In this document: piece by piece, positions 25,143-35,552 of the stretch | Layout of the letters: the number at the start of each line of letters is the position of its first letter | Position numbering within the stretch: position 1 is the first letter of the stretch | Assembly: GCF_023715785.1 (NCBI RefSeq) | Contig: NZ_JAMBOX010000001.1 | Span: forward strand, 907,019-971,018 | Source: Neobacillus niacini | GTDB lineage: Bacteria; Bacillota; Bacilli; Bacillales; Cytobacillaceae | Direction of reading: 5' to 3' | Length of the DNA stretch: 64,000 nt | Notes under the pieces: model-generated | The model's input: only the letters and a program-made list of their open reading frames with translations | Told to the model about the DNA's origin: nothing | Databases searched by the model: none | Translations under genes and position numbers: made by a program

Positions 25143-26589
25143 AATGGTTTAAATAATCCACTGGATTGACATGGCTGCCATTTTTAAATACTTCGAAATG
25201 AAGGTGTACGCCGGTAACATTCCCGGTTGCTCCCATTATTCCGATTGCCTGCCCTTTTGAAACTGTCTGGCCTGCTGTTACATTTAGCGATGACATGTGG
25301 GCATATAAGGTACGCAGCCCATTTTGGTGGTCGACAATCACTTTATTTCCATAGCCGCCGCTATCCCAGCCTGCTGAAACAACCACGCCGTTATCGGCCG
25401 CTTTAATCGTTTTGTCACTTGGTCTAGCGATATCGATTCCTTTATGCATTCTACCCCAGCGCGGGCCCATGTGACTGGAAATATATCCGCCTACTGCCGG
25501 CCATGCCAGGCTTCCATCACCTCGGGACGGAATAGCTTTCGTTCCTTTGATTACAATGTTATTTACTGGCTGTTGCAGGATTTGTTCACTTGTTTGATCC
25601 TTCTTAACGATTACGCCGTTTTGTTCAGAAATCAGATAAGTGACCGAGCGGGAACCATTTTGCCCCTGCTGCTTTTCAATTGTCTGGCCCTTTGGAATCG
25701 AAGCATCCTCGGTAACCTCTTTGCTATAAGGAATAGCTTCGACCTGATTGGCTTCTTTTTCAACAATGACCTCAACAAACGGCTGGATTGCCGTAATATT
25801 GAGCTCCTGTCCAATTTGCAGCAGGCTGTCTGCTGTCAATCCAGGATTTAATCCGATAATATCAGCCAGGTTCATGCCATTTCGATGGGCAATGGTCTCC
25901 AGCACATCTCCTGCTTGAACAACATATTTCTTTTCTTCAATACTGCCATTTCGTAAAAATGTGACCGCTTGTTCCGGTGACATTAATTTTTCTATTTCAA
26001 CATTTTGCTCTTCGATTGAAACATTTTTGGATAAACGAACGTCTAATAGACGAGTCTCATTTTCTTTTAATGGCGGCAATTCAGGTACTGCTTGTCGGGC
26101 TTCAAGTGCCTGTAGTTGATCTTCTGGCACATATTGAAGCTTCAACTGACGAATGACTTGCTCAGCATCAGCCTTGGTTTCTAAAAAGGCAACTGGCTTC
26201 CCGTCAATGAAGATGGCTGCTGCTTCCGCGTGAATTTGAAAGGTATTTTTGAAATTTTGAATGGTTTCGTTGTTATTGCCTGTGGAGCGAAAAACCTGTT
26301 CAGGTATGTATTGAACTTGTGAGCCAAGTTTAAGATTCCTATGTTTAAGCAATTCTTTCATTGTACCTATTTTTTCGGCCACGACTTTATCGACAACTTC
26401 CTTGTCGTTCACATTACCGATATATGTTCCATTCACATATACGTGATAAATGGTGGTAAGTTTTGATGAGTCAGCTAGTGCAACAGGCCCGCTGCTAAAC
26501 GCGATCACGGATGCAGCAACAGCTGCGGCAACTGTCGTTTTTAACATTAACAACCGTTTTGTATTGGAATTTCTATTTAAGAAAAACAT
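25141..26589 (-). CDS. Secreted LysM-G5-M23 peptidoglycan endopeptidase
   Basis: 482 residues. The N-terminus has a signal peptide or anchor (TTVAAAVAASVIAFSSGPVALA). A LysM domain is at about 228-272 (YVVQAGDVLETIAHRNGMNL), a G5 domain at about 273-350 (VIVEKEANQVEAIPYSKEVT) and a complete M23 (lysostaphin-type) domain at about 365-480. Zinc ligands are HKGID and HLHFE, with a third His in LYAHMSS. It cleaves peptide cross-bridges in the cell wall. Its place directly upstream of walR, on the same strand but after its own terminator, is common in Bacillaceae. A WalR-like box upstream suggests WalR control. Confidence 0.92.
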   Translation of the reverse strand: MFFLNRNSNTKRLLMLKTTVAAAVAASVIAFSSGPVALADSSKLTTIYHVYVNGTYIGNVNDKEVVDKVVAEKIGTMKELLKHRNLKLGSQVQYIPEQVFRSTGNNNETIQNFKNTFQIHAEAAAIFIDGKPVAFLETKADAEQVIRQLKLQYVPEDQLQALEARQAVPELPPLKENETRLLDVRLSKNVSIEEQNVEIEKLMSPEQAVTFLRNGSIEEKKYVVQAGDVLETIAHRNGMNLADIIGLNPGLTADSLLQIGQELNITAIQPFVEVIVEKEANQVEAIPYSKEVTEDASIPKGQTIEKQQGQNGSRSVTYLISEQNGVIVKKDQTSEQILQQPVNNIVIKGTKAIPSRGDGSLAWPAVGGYISSHMGPRWGRMHKGIDIARPSDKTIKAADNGVVVSAGWDSGGYGNKVIVDHQNGLRTLYAHMSSLNVTAGQTVSKGQAIGIMGATGNVTGVHLHFEVFKNGSHVNPVDYLNH

Positions 26590-26704
26590 TTTTCCTCCTA
26601 AACCACGGTAAACCCCTTCAATCTAGCAGCAAAGAGTTATCCAGAATTTTAGACCTCCTTTAATTTAACATAGTTTTATATAAAAAGATTAATAGTCTTT
26701 ATAA

Positions 26705-26721
26705 TGTAACAAAAATGTATA
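26705..26721. promoter_or_regulatory. Possible WalR box upstream of the M23 peptidase gene
   Basis: TGTAAC-AAAAA-TGTATA fits the WalR direct repeat TGTWAH-N5-TGTWAH except for one base of the second half. It lies 116-132 bases before the start codon, in the opposite orientation. The rest of 26590-26930 is AT-rich and has no gene. Confidence 0.35.
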
Positions 26722-26930
26722 ATTGCTGACATTTTCCTACTTTTATTTGAAATATGCTAGGCAGTTTTTCCTGTTTTCTTGTAAGTGTATGGGTATAAAT
26801 CTCTATTAAATCAAGGTTTTTGCTAGTTCTGGGGTCTGAAGGGCAAGTGTTACAAATTTGGACAACCCAAAGGGAGATTTTGTAAGAAAAAGGTAGTTTT
26901 TTTACGAGTCTATTACAGGTTTATTGCAAA

Positions 26931-26961
26931 AAAAGAAGCTTGCGGATGCGCAAACTTCTTT
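26931..26961 (-). terminator. Terminator of the tRNA operon
   Basis: On the minus strand AAGAAGTTTGCG pairs with CGCAAGCTTCTT across a 4-nt loop and is followed by seven T bases, just after tRNA-Phe. Confidence 0.85.
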
Positions 26962-26965
26962 GGGA

Positions 26966-27038
26966 TGGCTCAGGACGGAATCGAACCGCCGACACATGGA
27001 TTTTCAGTCCATTGCTCTACCGACTGAGCTACTGAGCC
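26966..27038 (-). tRNA. tRNA-Phe (GAA)
   Basis: A 73-nt cloverleaf begins GGCTCAGTAGCTCAGTCGGT and ends CTGAGCCA. The anticodon loop reads CTGAAAA with anticodon GAA, and the T arm is GGCGGTTCGATTCCGTC. The CCA end is not encoded. Confidence 0.97.
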
Positions 27039-27055
27039 AACTTGTTATGTACAAG

Positions 27056-27132
27056 TGGCGGTCTGGACGGGACTCGAACCCGCGACCTCCTGCGTGACAG
27101 GCAGGCATTCTAACCAACTGAACTACCAGACC
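27056..27132 (-). tRNA. tRNA-Asp (GTC)
   Basis: A 77-nt cloverleaf with encoded CCA begins GGTCTGGTAGTTCAGTTGGT. The anticodon loop CTGTCAC gives GTC, and the acceptor stem GGTCTGG pairs with CCAGACC. Confidence 0.97.
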
Positions 27133-27200
27133 AATAATATATAAGGCAGTCGGCAAGGTGACCGTCCTTGCCAGCCTTTTGCCGACCAACCTAATGCCGA

Positions 27201-27272
27201 TGACCCCTACGGGATTCGAACCCGTGTTACCGCCGTGAAAGGGCGGTGTCTTAACCGCTTGACCAAGGGGCC
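27201..27272 (-). tRNA. tRNA-Glu (TTC)
   Basis: A 72-nt cloverleaf begins GGCCCCTTGGTCAAGCGGTT. The anticodon loop CTTTCAC gives TTC. CCA is not encoded. Confidence 0.97.
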
Positions 27273-27284
27273 ATTCTTAGAGAA

Positions 27285-27360
27285 TGGTGAGCCATGAAGG
27301 ACTCGAACCTTCGACCCTCTGATTAAAAGTCAGATGCTCTACCGACTGAGCTAATGGCTC
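27285..27360 (-). tRNA. tRNA-Lys (TTT)
   Basis: A 76-nt cloverleaf with encoded CCA begins GAGCCATTAGCTCAGTCGGT. The anticodon loop CTTTTAA gives TTT. It is the first gene of the tRNA operon. Its 5' part is duplicated at 27478-27506. Confidence 0.97.
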
Positions 27361-27477
27361 GTATAAAGATGATTTCCTAAAGCTATTCTGCCGTCAGATG
27401 TCCCCGCCTCAGAATGCTTATTCAAGCAGCGGCTCGGCGTGTACAACTCGCAGCCTATTCATGGAAGCATTGCTCGT

Positions 27478-27506
27478 TGCTCTACCGACTGAGCTAATGG
27501 CTCGTA
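27478..27506 (-). repeat. Duplicated 5' fragment of tRNA-Lys
   Basis: 29 bases are identical to 27335-27363, covering the acceptor 5' strand and D arm of tRNA-Lys plus three upstream bases. The rest of the tRNA is absent; 27364-27477 shows no second cloverleaf. It looks like a remnant of unequal recombination within a tRNA array. Confidence 0.85.
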
Positions 27507-27537
27507 CTAAAAATGCTCGTTTGTGACGACGCTTTTT

Positions 27538-27566
27538 ATAATATCATGGCAGAGTTTAATAGGCAA
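27538..27566 (-). promoter_or_regulatory. Sigma-A promoter of the tRNA operon
   Basis: On the minus strand -35 TTGCCT (27566-27561), a 17-bp spacer and -10 TATTAT (27543-27538) lie upstream of the tRNA fragment and tRNA-Lys. Transcription would begin near 27531. Confidence 0.65.
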
Positions 27567-27731
27567 CCCTTTTTTAAAAGTTTTTATAAGGCGAAATTTT
27601 GATGTTACCCAAACCGTGTAAGATTATGATAACATTTAAATCTATTTTTTCTTCGTTCCTTCCTCAAGACTATTCATTGAGGACTTTGACCCTATTTTCC
27701 ACCTGTTTTGTCATTCTTAATTTAAACGACC

Positions 27732-27749
27732 CTCTTTCCTAAGAAAGAG
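27732..27749 (-). terminator. Probable terminator after purA
   Basis: CTCTTTC and GAAAGAG pair across a 4-nt loop, 25 bases past the purA stop. The following T-tract is weak. Confidence 0.5.
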
Positions 27750-27773
27750 AGCCGCAAATTTTAATATAAAAAA

Positions 27774-29066
27774 TTAGATCTGTCTCCATGGGCTGCGGAC
27801 GACATTTGTTTGGTTACGGTCCGGTCCGACAGAAAACGTAGATAGTGGAATGCCTGTCAGCTGTGTTACACGCTCAACATAGTGACGCGCATTCACTGGG
27901 AGTTCATCCAATGATTTTACTCCAGTGATATCCTCTGTCCAGCCTGGCAGTTCCTCATAAATCGGCTCGCATTGAGATAATATCTTTAGGTTAGCCGGGT
28001 ACTCGGTAATCACTTCGTCCTTGTAGCGATAAGCCGTACAAATTTTTAGCGTTTCGATCCCTGTTAACACATCGATGGAATTAAGCGATAGATCGGTTAA
28101 CCCACTGACACGGCGCGCATGGCGAACAACCACACTGTCAAACCAGCCTATCCGGCGCGGACGTCCTGTCGTTGTGCCATACTCCCGTCCGACTTCCCGA
28201 ATTTGATGCCCAATTTCATCATGTAACTCAGTAGGGAAGGGGCCGTCACCAACACGGGAAGTATAGGCTTTGCAGACTCCCACAACATGCGTGATTTTAG
28301 AAGGGCCCACTCCTGAACCGATTGTTACACCGCCGGCAACCGGATTGGAGGAAGTGACAAACGGGTACGTACCCTGGTCAATATCAAGCATGACCCCTTG
28401 TGCACCTTCAAACAACACACGCTTCCCCTCATCAAGGGCATCGTTTAACACAACAGAAGTATCACAAACGTATTTTTCAATTTGCTGGCCATATTCATAA
28501 TATTCATCTAGAATATCTTCTAGCTTAAAGCCCTCAGTTTCGTAAATGCGCTCAAATAAGCGATTCTTTTCTTCAAGATTATGAGCTAATTTTTCTTCAA
28601 AAATTTCTCGGTCCAGCAGGTCGGCAATCCGGATTCCGACACGTGCAGCTTTATCCATATAGGCAGGCCCGATTCCCTTTTTTGTCGTTCCGATTTTATT
28701 GGCACCCTTCCGCAATTCTTCGACTTCATCCAACTTTAAGTGGTAAGGAAGAATAACATGGGCACGATTACTTATTCGAAGATTTTCCGTTGAGATGCCC
28801 TTTTCATGCAAATACGCCAATTCAGCAACCAACGCTTTTGGATCTACCACCATACCATTGCCGATAACACTGATTTTTTCTTTATTAAAAATCCCTGATG
28901 GAATCAGATGCAGCTTATAGGTTTCGCCGTTAAATTTAATTGTGTGACCGGCATTGTTTCCACCTTGATAACGGGCAATAACCTCTGCATTTTCTGACAG
29001 AAAATCAGTTATTTTTCCCTTACCTTCGTCTCCCCATTGCGTACCAACGACAACTACTGATGACAT
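27774..29066 (-). CDS. purA: Adenylosuccinate synthetase
   Basis: 430 residues, the B. subtilis length. It joins IMP and aspartate using GTP in AMP synthesis. The phosphate loop [19 protein letters not shown] begins the protein, with the catalytic Asp and the family signature [24 protein letters not shown] and [13 protein letters not shown]. The ATG at 29066 is chosen because GGAGGTG lies directly upstream; a longer in-frame start at 29102 would give an atypical 12-residue extension. Confidence 0.97.
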   Translation of the reverse strand: MSSVVVVGTQWGDEGKGKITDFLSENAEVIARYQGGNNAGHTIKFNGETYKLHLIPSGIFNKEKISVIGNGMVVDPKALVAELAYLHEKGISTENLRISNRAHVILPYHLKLDEVEELRKGANKIGTTKKGIGPAYMDKAARVGIRIADLLDREIFEEKLAHNLEEKNRLFERIYETEGFKLEDILDEYYEYGQQIEKYVCDTSVVLNDALDEGKRVLFEGAQGVMLDIDQGTYPFVTSSNPVAGGVTIGSGVGPSKITHVVGVCKAYTSRVGDGPFPTELHDEIGHQIREVGREYGTTTGRPRRIGWFDSVVVRHARRVSGLTDLSLNSIDVLTGIETLKICTAYRYKDEVITEYPANLKILSQCEPIYEELPGWTEDITGVKSLDELPVNARHYVERVTQLTGIPLSTFSVGPDRNQTNVVRSPWRQI

Positions 29067-29206
29067 GAAAGGCACCTCCGAAATTTTCATATATAAATTC
29101 AATTAATAACCCTTCATAGTTTATCAATTTTACGACCAATAAGTCAACAAAACACGAACGTTTTATATAAAAATAGTAAAATATGTTCGGATTAATAGTA
29201 AACTAT

Positions 29207-29242
29207 AAAAAAGGAGTCAGCCAATCTTTGGCCAACTCCTTT
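29207..29242 (-). terminator. Terminator of the dnaC operon
   Basis: On the minus strand AAAGGAGTTGGCCAA pairs imperfectly with TTGGCTGACTCCTTT and is followed by a T run. The stem overlaps the dnaC stop codon. Confidence 0.8.
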
Positions 29243-30593
29243 ATGCACCTGGAGCATCAAAGCGTGTTTCCAGGTTAACGAACTTATTATATTCTTTAAC
29301 AAACGCCAGCGATACTGTGCCGGTAGGGCCGTTACGCTGCTTGGCAATGATGATTTCAATGATATTTTTATTCTCGGATTCTTTGTCATAGTAATCATCA
29401 CGATATAAGAAGGCAACAATATCGGCGTCCTGCTCGATACTTCCTGATTCACGAATATCGGACATCATCGGACGCTTATCTTGACGCTGCTCGACACCAC
29501 GAGAAAGCTGGGACAAGGCAATAACAGGAACTTTCAATTCACGGGCTAGCTGCTTCAAAGAACGGGAAATTTCTGATACTTCCTGCTGACGATTTTCGCC
29601 AGACCTGCCACTTCCCAAAATAAGCTGCAAGTAGTCGATCATAATCATCCCCAAGCCATGTTCCTGCTTCAATTTGCGGCATTTGGAGCGGATATCATTT
29701 ACCCGGACACCCGGCGTATCATCAATATAGATCCCCGCATTCGCCAGGCTCCCCATTGCCATCGTTAGTTTTCCCCAGTCTTCATCGGTTAATGACCCAG
29801 TACGAAGCCGTTGGGCATCGATATTTCCTTCAGCACAGAGCATACGCATGACGAGCTGCTCAGCACCCATCTCGAGACTAAAGATCGCGACATTTTCACC
29901 CGCCTTAGTCGCAACATTCTGGGCAATATTTAAGGCAAATGCCGTTTTACCAACAGAAGGACGGGCACCAACAATAATTAAATCATTGCGCTGAAAACCT
30001 GCAGTCATTCGGTCAAGTTCAGCAAACCCGGTCGGAATTCCGGTAATATCACCGACACGGTTATTCATCAATTCAATATTGTCATACGTACGGACAAGAA
30101 CATCTTTAATATGATGGAATGCCCCGGCATTTTTACGCTGGGCCACTTCCATGATACTTTTTTCCGCTTCACCTAAGAGAGTTTCAACCTCATCCTCACG
30201 TGTATATCCATCAGTGGCAATATTCGTCGCTGTTCGGATTAATCTTCTGAGTAATGACTTTTCCTCTACGATTTTAGCATAATATTCAATATTGGCAGCT
30301 GTCGGAACAGACCCTGCCAGATCATTTAAATAACTGATTCCGCCCGTATCTTCCAATAGCTTTGAAGCCGCAAGTTCTTCGGTAACGGTAATCAAGTCTA
30401 CCGCTTTGCCCTCGTCGCTCAGCTTCAGCATCACATTAAAGATTTTTTGGTGGGCGGCACGATAGAAATCCTCAGGAATTAATATTTCAGAGGCCGCTGT
30501 CAGGGAGGACGGCTCTAGAAAGATCGCACCTAAAACCGCTTGTTCCGCTTCAATATTTTGCGGTGGCATGCGGTCTGCAAACAGTTCACTCAT
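29241..30593 (-). CDS. dnaC: Replicative DNA helicase DnaC (DnaB family)
   Basis: 450 residues. The N-terminal DnaB domain (RMPPQNIEAEQAVLGAIFLE) is followed by a RecA-like motor with Walker A in GARPSVGKTAFALNIAQN, Walker B in MIMIDYLQLILG and the SQLSRGVEQRQDKRPMMSDI block. It is the hexameric helicase loaded at oriC by DnaD-DnaB-DnaI in Bacillus. The ATG at 30593 starts MSELFADR as in relatives, with AAGGAGG upstream. It carries no intein. Confidence 0.97.
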   Translation of the reverse strand: MSELFADRMPPQNIEAEQAVLGAIFLEPSSLTAASEILIPEDFYRAAHQKIFNVMLKLSDEGKAVDLITVTEELAASKLLEDTGGISYLNDLAGSVPTAANIEYYAKIVEEKSLLRRLIRTATNIATDGYTREDEVETLLGEAEKSIMEVAQRKNAGAFHHIKDVLVRTYDNIELMNNRVGDITGIPTGFAELDRMTAGFQRNDLIIVGARPSVGKTAFALNIAQNVATKAGENVAIFSLEMGAEQLVMRMLCAEGNIDAQRLRTGSLTDEDWGKLTMAMGSLANAGIYIDDTPGVRVNDIRSKCRKLKQEHGLGMIMIDYLQLILGSGRSGENRQQEVSEISRSLKQLARELKVPVIALSQLSRGVEQRQDKRPMMSDIRESGSIEQDADIVAFLYRDDYYDKESENKNIIEIIIAKQRNGPTGTVSLAFVKEYNKFVNLETRFDAPGA

Positions 30594-30731
30594 TCTATTA
30601 AAAACCTCCTTACCCATTAAAGAGCATAAAAACAAACGTTCAAAGAAAAAAGTGACCAGCCAAAACCGATCACATCCCTTTCTTGCTTATTTCTATTCTA
30701 TCACGTTTATACTTACTATTAAAACTGGCAA

Positions 30732-31181
30732 TTATTTGACTTCCTTGACATGTACTGTTAAAGTTGCCATTACTTCATGATGAAGCTTGACAGGAACCTT
30801 GGTATGACCGAGTGTGCGGATGGCATCGCCTAATTCCATTTTTCGTTTATCAATTTTTATTCCGTGTTTCTTCTGCAGCTCTTCGGCGACTTGCTTAGTC
30901 GTGATCGAGCCGAACAGCCGGCCGCCTTCACCTGCTTTCGCCGTCAACTCAACTGTAATTTTCTCCAATTGTTCCTTCAGCTTTTTCGCTTCAGCAAGTT
31001 CCTCGGCTGCAGCTTTTTCCTGCTTTTTCTTTTGGGCATCCAATGAGCTCATATTGGCGTTTGTCGCTTCGACGGCCAAACCTTGTTTAATTAAAAAATT
31101 ATGTGCATAGCCGTCGGCCACATTTTTGATTTCGCCTTTTTTCCCTTTGCCTTTAACATCTTTTAGAAAAATTACCTTCAT
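30732..31181 (-). CDS. rplI: 50S ribosomal protein L9
   Basis: 149 residues. The N-terminal L9 domain ([37 protein letters not shown]) is joined by a long Lys/Glu-rich helix to the C-terminal rRNA-binding domain ([20 protein letters not shown]). Its ATG overlaps the gdpP stop by 4 bases, indicating translational coupling. Confidence 0.98.
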   Translation of the reverse strand: MKVIFLKDVKGKGKKGEIKNVADGYAHNFLIKQGLAVEATNANMSSLDAQKKKQEKAAAEELAEAKKLKEQLEKITVELTAKAGEGGRLFGSITTKQVAEELQKKHGIKIDKRKMELGDAIRTLGHTKVPVKLHHEVMATLTVHVKEVK

Positions 31182-33151
31182 TCCTTTTTGCTCCCTTCAA
31201 AATAATCATCTATTGCCTGTTTCAACTGCAGTTTCGCTTCATCGATGGTAATTCCTGACAGCTGGGTTGCAGCATTTGTAAGATGGCCTCCGCCTTGAAG
31301 GCTTTCCATGATTACCTGTACATTGACATTCCCTAATGAACGGGCGCTAATCCCAATCATGCCTTCAGCCCGTCTGGAGATGACAAACGACGCAAGCACG
31401 CCATTCATCGTTAGCAGCGTATCGGCTGCCTGTGCAATCAGCACTTGGTCATTCATTTCATCTTCTGTGCCGGCTGCAATGGCAATGCCTTCCCGGTAAA
31501 ATTGTACCGATTCAATCAGCTTTGAACGCCTAATATATGTATCCACATCTTCCTTCAGGAACTTTTGCACCAAAATGGTATCTGCACCATGGGCGCGAAG
31601 GTAAGAGGCAGCATCAAAGGTTCGTGAACCTGTTCTAAGCGTAAAGCTCTTTGTATCGACAATAATGCCAGCCAACAGCGCAGTAGCCTCAACTACTTCA
31701 ATTTTACCCCGTTTTGGCTGATATTCAAGAAATTCAGTTACCAATTCCGAAGTGGAGGAGGCATATGGCTCCATATAAACCAGCAGCGGATTAGCAATAA
31801 AGTCTTCTCCGCGGCGATGGTGGTCAATAACAATTTTATGATCAATTTTATTTAAAAGCCGTTCCTCCATGACCAGTGACGGTTTATGCGTATCAACAAT
31901 GACAAGCAAGGTTTTGTCGGTGGAAATTTCCAATGCTTCCTCCGGACCGATAAAGCGGGAGAATAATTTCTCCTGGCTTCGGATTTCGTCCATCAGCCGT
32001 TTTACGCCGCTGTCCATTTCCTGCATGTTAACGACAATATAGGCATCCTTTTGATTCATTTCGGCCACTTTATAAATTCCGATGCCCGAACCAATTGAAT
32101 CCATATCAGGATTTTTATGTCCCATGATAATGACTTTATCACTTGCCACAATTAGGTCCCGTATGGCATGAGAAATAACCCTGGCCCTTACCCTTGTGCG
32201 TTTTTCAATCGGATTGGTCTTTCCGCCGTAAAATCTCACCTTGCCATTCGGCTGTTTAATGGCCACCTGATCGCCGCCGCGGCCCAGTGCCAAATCCAAG
32301 CTTGATTGGGCATAGAATCCCAGTTCAGGCAATGACGAGACTCCCGTTCCTATGCCAATACTCAACGTAAACGAAACATTTTGTTTGGCGGTCATTTCCC
32401 TGACTTCATCCAAAATGGCAAATTTCCCTTTTTCAAGACTGTGAAGTATTCCTTCGTTAAAAACGGCAATAAAGCGTTCCGATGATATCCGCTTTATGAA
32501 GATGCCATTTTCATTTGCCCATTTATTCAATATCGAAGTCACCATATTATTGACGCTTCCACGCATTTGATCATCCATGCCCTGCGTTAAGTCATCATAA
32601 TTGTCCAAGAAGATAATCGCAATAGCAGTCCGTTCTTCCTGGTACATTTTCTCAATCTCAGCTTGTTCAGTAACATCAAAAAAGTACAGCAGGCGTTCTT
32701 CAGGTTTATGAATCACACGAAATTTCCGGTCGTGAAGCGTGATAATTTCCGTTTCTACCTCTTGCTTGATTAACGGCAGCAGATGATCGGCAACATCATA
32801 AAGCGAACTGCCTACCAGCGTCTCTTTATCGAAATACGATGAAAGAAACGGATTGGTCCATTCGATTGTAAATTCGTCATTGATTAGCATAATCCCAATC
32901 GGCATTCCCAGGAGAGCTTCCTCGCCTACTTTTTTAACCCGGTAAGAAAGTGTCGAGATATATTCTTCCATTTCCTTGCGTTGCCTGTTTTCGATTAGAA
33001 ACATGTAATAGAGCGGAAAAACCATTAACAATAGGCCTGCCAAACTTAATATCCAATTATATAATGACAGGCAAATGAGCAATACAACTGTTACGCCTAT
33101 TAACCCATAAAAGGGATAACGGATGGACCGTTTTTCTAAAAATGCAGGCAT
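31178..33151 (-). CDS. gdpP: Cyclic-di-AMP phosphodiesterase GdpP (YybT)
   Basis: 657 residues. Two N-terminal membrane helices ([20 protein letters not shown] and [20 protein letters not shown]) are followed by a PAS-like domain, a degenerate GGDEF domain (SSERFIAVF replaces the active motif) and a DHH/DHHA1 phosphodiesterase. Metal ligands are in [19 protein letters not shown] and [11 protein letters not shown], with GGGH ([10 protein letters not shown]) in DHHA1. It hydrolyses c-di-AMP to pApA. The start at 33151 has GGGAG upstream. Confidence 0.96.
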   Translation of the reverse strand: MPAFLEKRSIRYPFYGLIGVTVVLLICLSLYNWILSLAGLLLMVFPLYYMFLIENRQRKEMEEYISTLSYRVKKVGEEALLGMPIGIMLINDEFTIEWTNPFLSSYFDKETLVGSSLYDVADHLLPLIKQEVETEIITLHDRKFRVIHKPEERLLYFFDVTEQAEIEKMYQEERTAIAIIFLDNYDDLTQGMDDQMRGSVNNMVTSILNKWANENGIFIKRISSERFIAVFNEGILHSLEKGKFAILDEVREMTAKQNVSFTLSIGIGTGVSSLPELGFYAQSSLDLALGRGGDQVAIKQPNGKVRFYGGKTNPIEKRTRVRARVISHAIRDLIVASDKVIIMGHKNPDMDSIGSGIGIYKVAEMNQKDAYIVVNMQEMDSGVKRLMDEIRSQEKLFSRFIGPEEALEISTDKTLLVIVDTHKPSLVMEERLLNKIDHKIVIDHHRRGEDFIANPLLVYMEPYASSTSELVTEFLEYQPKRGKIEVVEATALLAGIIVDTKSFTLRTGSRTFDAASYLRAHGADTILVQKFLKEDVDTYIRRSKLIESVQFYREGIAIAAGTEDEMNDQVLIAQAADTLLTMNGVLASFVISRRAEGMIGISARSLGNVNVQVIMESLQGGGHLTNAATQLSGITIDEAKLQLKQAIDDYFEGSKKE

Positions 33152-33176
33152 TGTTTCAGCTCCCAAAACCAAGTAA

Positions 33177-34121
33177 TCATGACTGTTTTTTTATCAGATA
33201 TCTTCTTAAATCAAAACCTAAATCAATTATACCTAATATCCCTACAATATAAAGTAAAATTGGAATAATGAACGAAACAACAGCCAAAGTAATCGATAAT
33301 GCTTTCGACATTCCTTTTACATCAAAATAATAAAATAAAAACGTATATCCCTGGAACACCATCAGCATTTGCAAGACATATGTAAGATTGAGCAAAGCGG
33401 CATACCAGTATGTGCCTTCCTGCGGGTTTAACAGCATGCTGGCCAACAATGTGAACATCAGGATCCAAAGCAAACTTTTTGGCAGACGAATGTCCTTAAA
33501 GGGCTTCCATTTTTTCATTTCAATCCCAAATCGTTTGATAATTGGGTAATTCACAAGTTGAATCATAAACACAATGATGAAGGATGAGGCTACCAATAAG
33601 GTTGGCAGTAATGTTCTGAACAAATCCAACCCTTTCTTGAATTGCTCGATGGTACGTTCCGCTTCTTTCTCCTGGCCAAAGCTTTTCAACATATCGGCAG
33701 ACATATTTAGCGATTGCTTCATCGTATTAACCATTTCAGTGATGAAGTCGATTTTAAAGAAAATAACACTAACCCCATACATAATAATCAGGTTTATTAA
33801 AAATACAAATGAGCCCGCAAGCAGGACATTGAATCTGTCCTTTTGCTTCCGAATTAGGATTCCCATTACAACACCCGTTGTTCCGAACCCAATTGCTGCC
33901 GGGACAGACAGAATGGATCCTGTAATTAACGAAAGCCCGATGGCAGCCGCTAAAAATACCAAGGTCCATTTCCATTCATATTTAGCGGCAAAAAGGATAA
34001 AAGGCAATGGTAAAAATAAATTTAAAAATCCTAATAACGGGATATAAAACGTTATTAACATAATAATAGTAAAGACTGCCAAAAGCATGGCGCCTTCTGT
34101 CAGTTTCCGGACATTTTTCAC
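33177..34121 (-). CDS. yybS: Polytopic membrane protein YybS (DUF2232)
   Basis: 314 residues with about eight hydrophobic segments, beginning with a pair near the N-terminus (LTEGAMLLAVFTIIMLITFY, YIPLLGFLNLFLPLPFILFA). It matches the YybS/DUF2232 family by size, hydrophobic pattern and the fixed position between gdpP and rpsR. The biochemical function is unknown; a transporter-like fold has been suggested for the family. Confidence 0.85.
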   Translation of the reverse strand: MKNVRKLTEGAMLLAVFTIIMLITFYIPLLGFLNLFLPLPFILFAAKYEWKWTLVFLAAAIGLSLITGSILSVPAAIGFGTTGVVMGILIRKQKDRFNVLLAGSFVFLINLIIMYGVSVIFFKIDFITEMVNTMKQSLNMSADMLKSFGQEKEAERTIEQFKKGLDLFRTLLPTLLVASSFIIVFMIQLVNYPIIKRFGIEMKKWKPFKDIRLPKSLLWILMFTLLASMLLNPQEGTYWYAALLNLTYVLQMLMVFQGYTFLFYYFDVKGMSKALSITLAVVSFIIPILLYIVGILGIIDLGFDLRRYLIKKQS

Positions 34122-34186
34122 ATCTTCACCTCAAATCATTCGATGCACTACATTTAATTTTAGCCAGAAAACCTCTAGTATTCAAA

Positions 34187-34230
34187 TAAAAAAAGAAAAG
34201 GCAGCGGAGATGCGACACCCCGACTGCCTC
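34187..34230 (-). terminator. Terminator of the rpsF-ssb-rpsR operon
   Basis: On the minus strand GGCAG-CGG pairs with CCG-CTGCC, with a 12-nt loop, followed by TTTTCTTTTTTT. Confidence 0.8.
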
Positions 34231-34236
34231 TTAGTT

Positions 34237-34494
<258 letters not shown>

Positions 34495-34523
34495 TTATTG
34501 TATCCGTTCGAAGTTGGTTAGCA

Positions 34524-35030
34524 TCAGAATGGAAGATCATCGTCGGAAATGTCGATTTGACCGCTTCCGGCAAATGGATCATCATTCACTTTTGTATAAC
34601 CCTGGTTGGAGTTTTGTCGTTGATTCTGATTGCCGCCATATGGATTTCCTTGCGGTTCCATTGGAGGAGCCCCATAGTCGTTGCTTCTGCCACCGCCACC
34701 GGCATTGGATGCATTTCTTGGTTCTAAGAATTGAACAGAATCAGCAACAATTTCAGTGAAATACTGACGTTTTCCGTCCTGTTCATATGTGCGAACTTGG
34801 ATTCTGCCATCTACACCTGCCAAACTCCCCTTTTTTAGGAAATTCGCCACATTTTCAGCGGCCTTTCTCCACACAACAATGTTAAGAAAGTCTGCTTCAC
34901 GTTCACCTTGCGGATTAGAAAATGTACGATTGACTGCAAGGGTAAAAGTGGCCACTGCAATTCCGTTTGGCGTATACTTCAAGTCAGGGTCTTTTGTTAA
35001 ACGGCCGACAAGCACAACACGATTTATCAT
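34524..35030 (-). CDS. ssb: Single-stranded DNA-binding protein
   Basis: 168 residues. OB fold ([60 protein letters not shown]) up to about residue 105. A Gly/Asn/Gln-rich linker follows, then the acidic protein-interaction tip DDDLPF at the C-terminus. The ATG at 35030 is preceded by AAGGAG; the frame extends upstream only through a parS site. Confidence 0.98.
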   Translation of the reverse strand: MINRVVLVGRLTKDPDLKYTPNGIAVATFTLAVNRTFSNPQGEREADFLNIVVWRKAAENVANFLKKGSLAGVDGRIQVRTYEQDGKRQYFTEIVADSVQFLEPRNASNAGGGGRSNDYGAPPMEPQGNPYGGNQNQRQNSNQGYTKVNDDPFAGSGQIDISDDDLPF

Positions 35031-35058
35031 CAGAATCAACTCCTTTTCCCCAATAAAA

Positions 35059-35074
35059 TGTTTCACGTGAAACA
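35059..35074. promoter_or_regulatory. parS site between rpsF and ssb
   Basis: TGTTTCACGTGAAACA, a perfect palindrome 29 bases before the ssb start and 19 kb from dnaA. ParB binding site. Confidence 0.92.
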
Positions 35075-35094
35075 TTTTTATCCAGAAATTTATC

Positions 35095-35382
35095 TTAGTT
35101 TTCTTCTTTAATTACGATATGGCGAATGATATCTTCGTTGATCTTCGCAAGACGAGCAAATTCTTGAACTGCTGCAGACGAAGATGTCGTTTTTACGATT
35201 TGATAGTATCCGTCACGGAAATCATTGATTTCGTAAGCAAGGCGGCGTTTGCCCCAATCCTTCGTATCAACGGCTTCAGCGCCATTTTCAGTAAGGATGT
35301 TGTTAAAACGCTCTACAAGAGCCTTTTTCGCTTCATCTTCAATGTTTGGACGGATGATGTACATGATTTCGTACTTGTTCAT
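35095..35382 (-). CDS. rpsF: 30S ribosomal protein S6
   Basis: 95 residues. The protein starts [20 protein letters not shown] and contains [20 protein letters not shown], the S6 ferredoxin-like fold. The ATG at 35382 has AAGGAGG eight bases upstream; a GTG three codons earlier overlaps that site and is unlikely. First gene of the operon. Confidence 0.98.
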   Translation of the reverse strand: MNKYEIMYIIRPNIEDEAKKALVERFNNILTENGAEAVDTKDWGKRRLAYEINDFRDGYYQIVKTTSSSAAVQEFARLAKINEDIIRHIVIKEEN

Positions 35383-35514
35383 CACTGTCACCTCCTTTTG
35401 GTCTAAACGGCCCTTATGTGGGCAAGGAGCAATTATTCATTACTCACAAGTTAAAATTATAGCACAGGTAATGATGAAATGCAACGACCTTCACAACAAA
35501 GTCGTTTTATTAGC

Positions 35515-35545
35515 CAAAAAGAAGCTGACATATTCGGTCAGCTCC
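35515..35545 (-). terminator. Terminator of ychF
   Basis: AGCTGAC/GTCAGCT stem with a 7-nt loop, followed by TCTTTTT on the minus strand. Confidence 0.8.
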
Positions 35546-35552
35546 AAAATGA

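Noticed and set aside
29192..29452. Small leftward ORF at the dnaC 3' end
   Set aside because: It is an out-of-frame shadow of dnaC and runs through its terminator.
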